Assembly (NCBI RefSeq): GCF_001559595.1
Contig: NZ_LNTY01000006.1
Coordinates: 310,001 to 374,000, forward strand
Source of the DNA: Enterovibrio coralii
Lineage (GTDB): Bacteria > Pseudomonadota > Gammaproteobacteria > Enterobacterales > Vibrionaceae
Reading direction: 5' to 3'
DNA: 64,000 nt
A model generated the notes under the pieces. It saw only the letters and a program-made list of their open reading frames with translations. It did not search any database and was not told the origin of the DNA. Of the stretch, positions 56,875-64,000 are shown in pieces (positions within the stretch are counted from its first letter, which is position 1; each line of letters starts with the position of its first letter). Made by a program: the position numbers and the translations under genes.

Positions 56875-58074
56875 TTACTCAGTGGCGTCACTGGCCACTG
56901 GTTGTCGCTGACGTAATGTTTGTTTCAGTGCCAAGTAGCCGATGACGGAAGCTAAAAAGGAACCAATAAATATTGCAATGCGGGACAAGTCGACCAACGC
57001 GTGAGATTCTGCGCCAGGGAAAGCAAGCGTGGTGATGAATATCGACATGGTAAAGCCGATACCACAAAGGATCGATGCGGCCATGATATGACTAAAATCT
57101 AACCCTTTCGGCAGACTGGCGATATTCGCTTTGATAGCGAGATAACAAAACAGTGATATGCCAATAGGCTTGCCAAGCAAAAGCCCGAGTGTGATGCCAA
57201 GCGGTAACGGCTCGAACAGCATACCGAAACTGAAGTTATCTAATGGAACACCACTATTGGCAAAAGCAAAAAGCGGCAGGATCGCAAAGCTACTCCAAGG
57301 GTGAATGCCGTGCTCAAGGTAACGCAGTGGGCTGCGTACGCGATGGTGCTTAATTCTTAACGGAACAGCAAAGCCCAAAATGACACCTGCAACGGTGGCA
57401 TGTACGCCAGATTTCAGTACGGCAACCCAAAGGATGGCACCGACTAGCAAGTAGCCGGTGAGTCTCGCGACACCTTTTGCATTCATGTAGAACAATGCCG
57501 CACTGGCAAGGACTGCAATAGACAAGGCAACAAGGGAAAGATCGCTGCTGAAAAACAGTGCAATGATGATAACGGCACCCAAATCATCAATGACTGCAAG
57601 TGCCAACAAAAACACTTTCAAGCTAACTGGCGTTTGTTTACCAAACAAGGCGAGTACACCGAGCGTGAAGGCAATATCCGTAGCAGCAGGGATCGCCCAG
57701 CCTTGCATACTCTCAGGGTCTCCGTAGTTGAAAAATACGAAAACCAGCACGGGAATTACCATACCACCAACAGCCGCAACAACAGGGAACATAGCGCGAG
57801 ACTTGGTTCGCAAGGCTCCTTGAATGAGCTCGCGTTTAACCTCTAGCCCTATTAACAAAAAGAAAATGGCCATTAGGCCATCGTTAATCCAAAGTAAAAG
57901 GTTCTTTTCTATATCCAGTGCACCTATCTTTATGTGTATAGGTGTATCCAATAAAGATAAGTAGGCGGGAGCGAGAGGAGAGTTAGCGATAATGAGGGCG
58001 GCGAATGCCGTCGCGATTAATATAATACCTGGTGCGGTATCGAGCTTAAAAAAGTCGCCTAGTTTCTTGATCAA
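56875..58074 (-). CDS. nhaA: Na+/H+ antiporter NhaA
   Basis: An inner-membrane antiporter of 399 residues that expels Na+ in exchange for protons. The ion-binding Asp pair is in [29 protein letters not shown] and [13 protein letters not shown] are characteristic. I choose TTG 58074 ([19 protein letters not shown]) because GGAGAG lies four bases before it and the resulting length fits the family. The longer in-frame start at 58188 would add 38 residues with an unlikely hydrophobic extension. Confidence 0.92.
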   Translation of the reverse strand: MIKKLGDFFKLDTAPGIILIATAFAALIIANSPLAPAYLSLLDTPIHIKIGALDIEKNLLLWINDGLMAIFFLLIGLEVKRELIQGALRTKSRAMFPVVAAVGGMVIPVLVFVFFNYGDPESMQGWAIPAATDIAFTLGVLALFGKQTPVSLKVFLLALAVIDDLGAVIIIALFFSSDLSLVALSIAVLASAALFYMNAKGVARLTGYLLVGAILWVAVLKSGVHATVAGVILGFAVPLRIKHHRVRSPLRYLEHGIHPWSSFAILPLFAFANSGVPLDNFSFGMLFEPLPLGITLGLLLGKPIGISLFCYLAIKANIASLPKGLDFSHIMAASILCGIGFTMSIFITTLAFPGAESHALVDLSRIAIFIGSFLASVIGYLALKQTLRQRQPVASDATE

Positions 58075-58215
58075 AACGCTCTCCACCCTTAGCAAACTTG
58101 TACTTAAGTCTAATAAGTAAAAGAAGAAAAGGGCAAAAAGTTGGCGCGATAAAAGGCGAAAACTGTGTGCTTGAGCCCGCTCAAACACACATTAAGAAAT
58201 ACTGTTTTTGAATCG

Positions 58216-58692
58216 TTATGAAATAGCTTTCACAGAAAGTGTCAGATCGAAAACCGCCATCGGTTCGTCGCCATGAAGTGTGGGACAGGTTGCGGTGATG
58301 CGCACAGGTTGATTGACTCGCTCCCCAGAAGACAGTGTTTCGTCAAGCATCTCATCGATAAGCTTGCCATCTGTACAGGTGAATACCACATCACCTTCTG
58401 GTCTTTTTAAGAAGTCACCCGTTACGGCTTTAAAGGCGAGGGAAATTTTCCTTCCTCGTGACTCCGCTTTACTCATTGCCATGAACCCGCCAGCAACATC
58501 CGCACCTATGGCGAGCGTGCCAAAATACATGCTGTTGAGATGATTCTTTGTTTTTCGCTTTAACGGAATACGAACCTGAACTTGGTCTTCATTAAGTACA
58601 AGGATTTTAGGACGGCAATACCAAATAAGCGGCACTTTGAAGAACCCAAATAGCTTTAGCATTCGGTTAGCGTGGGCGAGTGTCTGTTTCAT
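58216..58692 (-). CDS. DUF4442 hotdog-fold protein
   Basis: A 158-residue protein of the DUF4442 family, a thioesterase-like hotdog fold. LNSMYFGTLAIGADVAGGFM is the usual helix region after the strand VQVRIPLKRKTKNHL. The substrate is unknown. ATG 58692 (MKQTLAHANRM) starts in the family position; an upstream start adds 11 residues. It is a single gene 140 bases downstream of nhaA's start and on the same strand, not obviously linked. Confidence 0.8.
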   Translation of the reverse strand: MKQTLAHANRMLKLFGFFKVPLIWYCRPKILVLNEDQVQVRIPLKRKTKNHLNSMYFGTLAIGADVAGGFMAMSKAESRGRKISLAFKAVTGDFLKRPEGDVVFTCTDGKLIDEMLDETLSSGERVNQPVRITATCPTLHGDEPMAVFDLTLSVKAIS

Positions 58693-58777
58693 TTTTCTTC
58701 CCTGACATGATCCAGCAATACTCACCCTAATTCCACAACTGGTCGGATGTCAATGTTAATGCATTGTAAAGCAAAGG

Positions 58778-59299
58778 CTATGTGATCAAACCCATCAATT
58801 GAGCGCGGCAAAAGGCAACAATGGTTTTGCTATCGCGAATCTCGTTGTTGATGATCATGCTCTTGACGTCTTCCACGGAAAAATGAACGACTTCAATCAC
58901 TTCATCTTCATCCATTTCTGCGTCGGCGTGCGCAAGGTTCTTGGCAAGATAGAGGTATTGGGATTCGTTACAAAAACCTGGTGCCGGGAGACTCTCTCCG
59001 AGAGAGTGCCACTCGGTTGCAGAGAGCTTGGCTTCTTCTGCTAGTTCACGCTTCGCACATTCAAGAATGTCTTCGGCATTCTCCAATGTTCCCGCTGGAA
59101 ACTCGTAAATCCATGCTTCAATCGAAGGGCGGTACTGTCTTAGCAGTACGAGTTTTCCGTCATTCGCAACCGGGAGAATAAGCACAGCTCCTGGGTGGGC
59201 TAATGTAATATGCGGGGTTTCTAACCCATTCGGTAAGGTGTGGACTTTTTCTTCAAGCGTGAAGCGTTTCCAGCGTTGGAGCACGGTAGGTTCGGCCAT
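58778..59299 (-). CDS. Nudix hydrolase (ADP-ribose pyrophosphatase-like)
   Basis: A 173-residue Nudix protein. The Nudix box reads GTLENAEDILECAKRELAEE, then AKL: the REL-x-EE catalytic core is intact, but the Gly that follows it is replaced by Lys. VLLRQYRPSIEAWIYEFPAG before the box is typical of ADP-sugar pyrophosphatases. It would hydrolyse a nucleoside diphosphate linked to another group. ATG 59299, divergent from the helicase gene. Confidence 0.83.
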   Translation of the reverse strand: MAEPTVLQRWKRFTLEEKVHTLPNGLETPHITLAHPGAVLILPVANDGKLVLLRQYRPSIEAWIYEFPAGTLENAEDILECAKRELAEEAKLSATEWHSLGESLPAPGFCNESQYLYLAKNLAHADAEMDEDEVIEVVHFSVEDVKSMIINNEIRDSKTIVAFCRAQLMGLIT

Positions 59300-59531
59300 T
59301 TTCGGAGCTCTTTTTAGTGTCGTTGGGTTGATAAGCTACTCGTAACAACGTGTTTTGCCGATGAATGGCGCATTAACGACCATAAAACTGTGATCTAGTA
59401 CAATAAAAAATGCGTGAAATTGCAGAAATATGGTAGTATTCGCGCCGTATTTCCACGGGAGTCGCCATGGGTTGATGGGTAAAAGTAGACTCAGTAACTC
59501 CCTGTATAAAGAATGATTTTGGAGTATTACC

Positions 59532-60857
59532 TTGCAATTTGAAGATCTAGGTTTAGACAAGCGCCTGATAAAAACAATGGAACACTGGGGTTTTGACGCC
59601 CCGACTGACATTCAGGCGGCAGCCATTCCAGTCATCTCGGCAGGAAAAGATCTGCTTGCTTCGTCTAAAACTGGCTCAGGTAAAACACTGGCGTTTCTGC
59701 TGCCTGCGCTTCAGCGTGTGATTCGTGCGAAAGCTTTCAGCCGTCGCGACCCACGCGTTGTGATCCTTGCGCCGACTCGTGAGCTGGCAAAACAAGTTTA
59801 TGGTGAACTGCGCAAACTGGTTGCGGGCACACAATACAAAGCGGTTTTGATCCTTGGTGGTGAGAACTTTAACGACCAAGCCAAAGAATTTCGTAAAGAC
59901 CCAATGTTCGTTGTTGCGACGCCTGGTCGTCTTGCTGACCATTTGGAACACCGTCATCTGAACCTTGATGGTTTGGAAATGCTGATCCTGGATGAAGCTG
60001 ACCGTATGCTGGATCTGGGTTTCGAACCTCAGCTAAAAGCGATCAACGCGGCAGCGGGTCACCGTCGTCGTCAAACGCTCATGTTCTCTGCAACCCTTGA
60101 CCACCAACAAGTGAACGATATTGCAGCGGACATGCTGAACGAACCAAAGCGTGTTGCGATTGGTTACGTGAACGAAGAACACAAAGACATCGAGCAGCGT
60201 TTCTATCTGTGTGATCACTTGGACCACAAACAGGCACTGCTTGATCGCGTGATGGATGAAGAGAAATACCAGCAGATGATGGTGTTCACCGCAACGCGCG
60301 CGGATACAGACCGTCTGGCGAAAGTGTTCGTTGAGCATGGCATCAAAGCCGTTGCGCTGAGCGGCGACATGAGCCAAAGCGCACGTAACCGTATCATGAA
60401 CGAGTTCGAGCGTGGTTTGCACAAAGTGTTGGTTACGACCGATGTTGCTTCACGTGGTCTGGATATCTCAAATGTATCTCACGTTGTGAACTTTGATATG
60501 CCAAAACACGCTGAAGAGTATGTTCACCGTATCGGTCGTACAGGCCGTGCGGGTAATAAAGGTACTGCGATTTCTTTCGTTGGCCCTAAAGACTGGAATA
60601 GCTTCAAAAACACCGAAGGTTTCTTGGACAAAACCATGACCTTCGCAACGTTTGAAGGTCTGGTAGGTAAATTCAAAGGTCTGGCTCCTAAGCGCAAGAA
60701 GACCTTTGCGAAGAAGCCAACCCAAGAGAAGAAAACGCGTAAGCCTGCTGCGAAGAAAGCGGCACCAAAACAACGCGACAAGAGCTTCTACAAGACAGTT
60801 GCAGTTGGTGAAGACGTGTTCATGGTTAAGAAAAAGAAACCTGCTGCTGAAGAGTAA
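59532..60857 (+). CDS. DEAD-box RNA helicase, SrmB-like
   Basis: A 441-residue helicase with the Q motif (HWGFDAPTDIQAAAIPV), motif I SSKTGSGKT, Ia PTRELAKQ, II LDEADRMLD, III SAT and VI HRIGRTGRAG. The C-terminal 60 residues are Lys/Ala rich (KKTFAKKPTQEKKTRKPAAK), suited to RNA binding, and resemble SrmB, which helps assemble the large ribosomal subunit. TTG start at 59532, with GGAG eight bases upstream. Among DEAD-box paralogues the exact orthologue is not certain. A terminator follows. Confidence 0.9.
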   Translation: MQFEDLGLDKRLIKTMEHWGFDAPTDIQAAAIPVISAGKDLLASSKTGSGKTLAFLLPALQRVIRAKAFSRRDPRVVILAPTRELAKQVYGELRKLVAGTQYKAVLILGGENFNDQAKEFRKDPMFVVATPGRLADHLEHRHLNLDGLEMLILDEADRMLDLGFEPQLKAINAAAGHRRRQTLMFSATLDHQQVNDIAADMLNEPKRVAIGYVNEEHKDIEQRFYLCDHLDHKQALLDRVMDEEKYQQMMVFTATRADTDRLAKVFVEHGIKAVALSGDMSQSARNRIMNEFERGLHKVLVTTDVASRGLDISNVSHVVNFDMPKHAEEYVHRIGRTGRAGNKGTAISFVGPKDWNSFKNTEGFLDKTMTFATFEGLVGKFKGLAPKRKKTFAKKPTQEKKTRKPAAKKAAPKQRDKSFYKTVAVGEDVFMVKKKKPAAEE

Positions 60858-60871
60858 GCAAACGTCATTCC

Positions 60872-60900
60872 AAAAAAGCGCCCGTCAAAGGCGCTTTTTT
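60872..60900 (+). terminator. Terminator after the helicase gene
   Basis: AAAAAAGCGCC (60872-60882) pairs with GGCGCTTTTTT (60890-60900). Confidence 0.92.
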
Positions 60901-61090
60901 CTTGCCTGCGAGTTAGCAGCAACCGAAACAAACAGCACGAAACGTCCTCAATGCACGGGGTAGTTTTTGACCTTCATTGTCCTCGTCTCGATGAAGAGAT
61001 TGGCAACGTTGACTGTCGATGATTCAGTCCTTCTTTCTCGTTTATCCCTTCAGTTTCTCATTTTAACCCTTCAATTGTCTTGTGAGTGAG

Positions 61091-61108
61091 AACGATCGAA
61101 CGATCGTT
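61091..61108. promoter_or_regulatory. Perfect palindrome upstream of the GH81 gene
   Basis: AACGATCG-AA-CGATCGTT has perfect 8-bp arms, about 25 bases upstream of the predicted -35. A regulator site is likely; the family is not recognised. Confidence 0.55.
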
Positions 61109-61129
61109 TGAAATACTGGCCTGCACGCA

Positions 61130-61157
61130 TTGTTAAGCGTTCGCTAATTCTTATACT
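61130..61157 (+). promoter_or_regulatory. Predicted promoter of the GH81 gene
   Basis: TTGTTA (61130-61135) and TATACT (61152-61157), spacing 16, with the operator right behind the -10. Confidence 0.5.
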
Positions 61158-61161
61158 GCCA

Positions 61162-61181
61162 AAAAGAAAGCGCTTTCTTTT
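61162..61181 (+). promoter_or_regulatory. LacI-family-type operator of the GH81 gene
   Basis: AAAAGAAAGCGCTTTCTTTT is a perfect 20-bp palindrome with the AAGCGCTT core usual for LacI-family repressors. It starts 5 bases after the -10, so a bound repressor would block initiation. Confidence 0.7.
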
Positions 61182-61209
61182 AGGGTTGTAGTATCAAAAG
61201 GATTTGGTT

Positions 61210-64000
61210 GTGAAGAGTTTCTGTCGATGTTTTTTACTCGTAATTTTCTCTGGTTTCCTTGCTGCCTGTGGGGGAGGAGGTGGTGGTGACGATTCGAACT
61301 CAGGAAGTGCCTCACCGACGACATCGACATTAACTGTATTTACAGGTGACAGTGTCACTAGCGCTCCATTGATTTCTGCAACGGTAACAATAAACAACGA
61401 ATCAAAACAGACCGACAACGCGGGTAAAACGCAGTTTACGCTTGCCCAAGGGCAATACTCTGTCTCTGTGGGTCGCGAAGGATATAACGGCTTATCGCGT
61501 GTAGTGTCTGTCGGAGCGCAGAGTCAGCAAGTCAGCATGCTTCTGTCGAAATCAGGCTCCACGCAAATTCCTCCTAAAGAAGAAACCAACGAAAGAAAGT
61601 ATGTGTTTCACTCCGATTTTGCACCTTCTTATGAATTCGAACATCAGGGCAGTACTTGGGGGTCAGGAGCCACAACAGAGTGGGATCCAGAGGGAAGCCA
61701 ATTCTCAACCAGTTTGCTTGTAACGAGCGGTTCAAATTGGGGACCATTTGCCGTTGCTGCATGGGGTAATGAAGCGGAAAACGCGATTGATACAAAGGGT
61801 TTCGATCTTCTCCGTTTTAAATATAAATCCGATTTTGCCACAGAAGTTGAAGTGTCGATTCAGGGCGTGAACAGCACCGAATCGAAAATCATTTATTCGC
61901 TCGGCACGGCATTATCGTTGGGAAATGATTGGTATGAGATGGAGGTTCCTTTCCCCGGTTTTGCTGATCTGACGTGGATAGGCTCATGTTTGCTGGTGAC
62001 GGCAAGATTGAAATTGCTGACGTTTATATCGTTGATACCCCGCAAGAAGCATTCGTCACCTCTTACGGTGCAGGCAATGTGGCCAATACGTTTAACCCAG
62101 ACGGTTATCGCTGCACCATTGATCATGGTTTCTGGGTCTCCAATGCCGGCGTGGTCGAGCCGGGTGTGCCGTCATGTGACAACATTGGGACGCCGAAGAG
62201 ATTGTTTCCACAAATTGTCCCAGAGCTAGAAGGGCAACCCGTTCCGACGCACAAATGGTGGGGGTCAGTCTCATTCCTTGGCGAAATGACCATTGGCGAT
62301 CCTGACGATGCTGCTTACATCACGCCCGATCCCATCACTGCGCGTATTTCGGAGCGTGGTGTGAGAATGATGGGGATTCCTAATGCTCTGCAAGGACAAG
62401 GTAACCTGTTCCAATATGTGGTGCCGGATCCGTTTAACGAAGTGTTCGATGGTATTGCAGTGGCGAATACCGTTCATAGCGACATGCAGGGATACCTAAA
62501 AGATCACAGTGATGGCGCGATGACCGTCGAGTGGCGAACGGGTAATACACCCGTCATGGAAGCGACTTTTGTTCATGGTTCTCCTTATGCGTACTTTAAA
62601 GCCTTTGACGGAGACTTTGTCATTAAAACGCACAGCGAAGATGGCTTCCAAAAAGGGACATTTTTCCAAAATACTCAGTCTTTAGGTGTGTGGACAGATG
62701 TGGCCGGTAATCGCAACAGCTTCTTGGTTGTTGGCGAGGGAAATACCACATTCAGTGGGATTGCTGGCAACCAAATAATCGTCACAAACAGTGCGAAAGA
62801 GATAACGGTAGCCTTGCTTCCATCTCAAGGTACGCCAAGCAATGCTATGTCCTCATATTTTGAAGGTCTGGCTAGACAAGTTGTTCGTGATGTAGAGATA
62901 TCCTATTCGGTCAATCGCGCGAACAATCAGGTCACGGTGCAACACACATACCTAGACGCGAATGGCGCACCCATAGAAACCATTGCGGGCATGCAACCGC
63001 TCCATTGGAAAAACAGCAATGAAAACCCGACTCAATACAGTGTAAGAAGCACGCGAGGCACCACGAAGTTTGCGCAGACGAACGGTTTCTCTTACACGCT
63101 GCCATTTGTTGGCGTACTGCCTTATTTGCCAAACGTTGCAGATTTAGACGAAGTGACGTTGCGTGCTCTTGTTACTGAGTACATGAATGAAGGCGAATCC
63201 CGATGGAACCCTTATACCGATACCTATTGGTCGGGTAAAAGCTATGGTAAAGCGGCTGAAGTGATTGCGATAGCACGCTCCATTGGGATGGACAGTGAAG
63301 CGTTGCGTCTGACGAATTGGCTGAAATCGGAATTGGCAGATTGGTTTACGGCTAACACGACAGGCGGGTTAGACATCGTTAAATACTTTGTTTATGACGA
63401 AACCTGGACAACGCTGTTAGGCGTTGAAGAGTCGTTTTTAGCGCATCAACATCTCAATGATCACCATTTCCACTATGGCTATTTCGTCAGAGCCGCAGCG
63501 GAGGTTTGCCGCACCGATAAATCGTGGTGCAGTGAAAGCGAATATGGACCCATGGTTGATTTACTCATTCGCGACTACGCAGCGAGTAAAGGCGACGAGA
63601 TGTTTCCTTACCTTCGCAACTTCGACCCTGCAAACGGGTTTTCGTGGGCGTCTGGCTCTGCCAACTTTGCTTTAGGAAATAACAACGAATCGACATCAGA
63701 AGCGGCAAATGCCTACGGTGCGATCGTACTTTATGGTTTGGTGATGGGCGATCAGGATTTGGTCGATAAGGGGATTTACCTTCATGCTTCATCGGCAGCG
63801 ACCTATTGGGAGTACTGGAACAATCTTGATGGGTACCGAAACACATCGCCATCTTACCCAAACCGTGGTGACAGTTACGACAATTTCCCCACGAATTACA
63901 ACCAGATCACTACGTCGATCATTTGGGGACAGGGTGCGTCATTCTCGACATGGTTTAGTGGCGCGTATGCGCACATTTTAGGGATTCAAGGTTTGCCGCT
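61210..64000 (+). CDS. GH81 endo-beta-1,3-glucanase lipoprotein, frameshifted, 3' end outside window
   Basis: A secreted glucanase for laminarin-type beta-1,3-glucan. GTG 61210 (AAGGA in front) gives a lipoprotein signal with lipobox LAAC and a Gly linker; about residues 40-115 resemble a carboxypeptidase-regulatory-like domain (APLISATVTIN; GQYSVSVGREGYNGL), then a beta-rich region. The frame shifts near 61978-61982; one base restores RLMFAGDGKIEIADVYIVD and the frame is then open to the window end. GH81 signatures follow: PVPTHKWWGSVSFLG, LNDHHFHYGYFVRAAA, FSWASGSANFALGNNNEST and SEAANAYGAIVLYG, with catalytic acidic residues in the DHH and NNEST..E segments. The gene sits behind two palindromic operators. 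Confidence 0.9.

Noticed and set aside
56696-56911. 71-codon plus-strand reading frame
   Set aside because: No Shine-Dalgarno site, A+T-rich low-complexity start, spans the nhaA terminator and overlaps the end of nhaA on the other strand.
1-64000. Mobile elements, prophage, CRISPR, tRNA or rRNA genes
   Set aside because: I looked on both strands for transposase or integrase motifs, spaced direct repeats and tRNA-like sequence and found none that hold up.

Overview
The window looks like chromosomal DNA of a marine gammaproteobacterium of the Vibrionaceae type. The evidence is gene content: an MreB-like short protein, a DUF3389-like protein, a PBPRA1643-type SEC-C protein, phhAB, nrdDG, dgcN/dgcA/dgcR, an abgT-pepT pair, a SrmB-like DEAD-box helicase and NhaA. 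The density of good Shine-Dalgarno sites and GC-stem/T-tract terminators fits too. The species cannot be named from sequence alone; Grimontia, Enterovibrio or Vibrio relatives are the obvious candidates. I found no tRNA, rRNA, CRISPR array, insertion sequence, integrase or phage gene. 

Layout. 1-5788: the end of a cellulose synthesis operon (bcsA with PilZ, bcsB, bcsZ, then a TPR protein where BcsC would be expected). 5922-10148: a YeiR-type zinc GTPase, small enzymes and a membrane fatty-acid desaturase behind a FabR-like operator. 10325-15119: a D-glutamate catabolic pair (dgcN-dgcA), its divergent LysR regulator and a large unrecognised protein. 15271-22681: a MOSC/oxidoreductase/ferredoxin fusion, a REC-CheX plus PAS signalling pair, an M48 lipoprotein protease, a MenI-type thioesterase and small proteins. 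22902-26895: pepT-abgT and a secreted nuclease-type phosphohydrolase. 27198-30073: anaerobic ribonucleotide reductase nrdDG behind an FNR-type promoter. 30256-36672: single-gene units (retropepsin-like protease, SEC-C protein, aminotransferase, YceI, RidA, DyP peroxidase, YlqF-type GTPase). 36858-48097: a c-di-GMP phosphodiesterase, phhA-phhB behind a perfect TyrR box, an M16 lipoprotein, PhzF, and an operon of a degenerate EAL-HDOD protein with a multidomain hybrid histidine kinase. 48106-56374: two divergent operons for organophosphate handling: DeoR regulator, a Ugp-type ABC importer and a GpdQ-like phosphodiesterase on one side, a Na/Pi cotransporter and a histidine phosphatase on the other, with a candidate operator between. 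56375-60857: a gene-free AT-rich stretch with two DnaA boxes, nhaA, a thioesterase-fold protein, a Nudix hydrolase and a DEAD-box helicase. 61091-64000: palindromic operators and a GH81 beta-1,3-glucanase lipoprotein running off the window. 

The same theme recurs: scavenging marine organic matter (laminarin-type glucan, phosphodiesters, D-glutamate, peptides, aromatic amino acids) next to c-di-GMP and biofilm functions. 

Data quality matters here. Twelve conserved genes are broken by thirteen frameshifts; twelve are best explained by one missing base and one by two missing bases, several of them in homopolymers, and the flanking protein sequence is well conserved on both sides. I treat these as probable sequencing or assembly errors, give one entry per reconstructed gene, and state where the frame changes.
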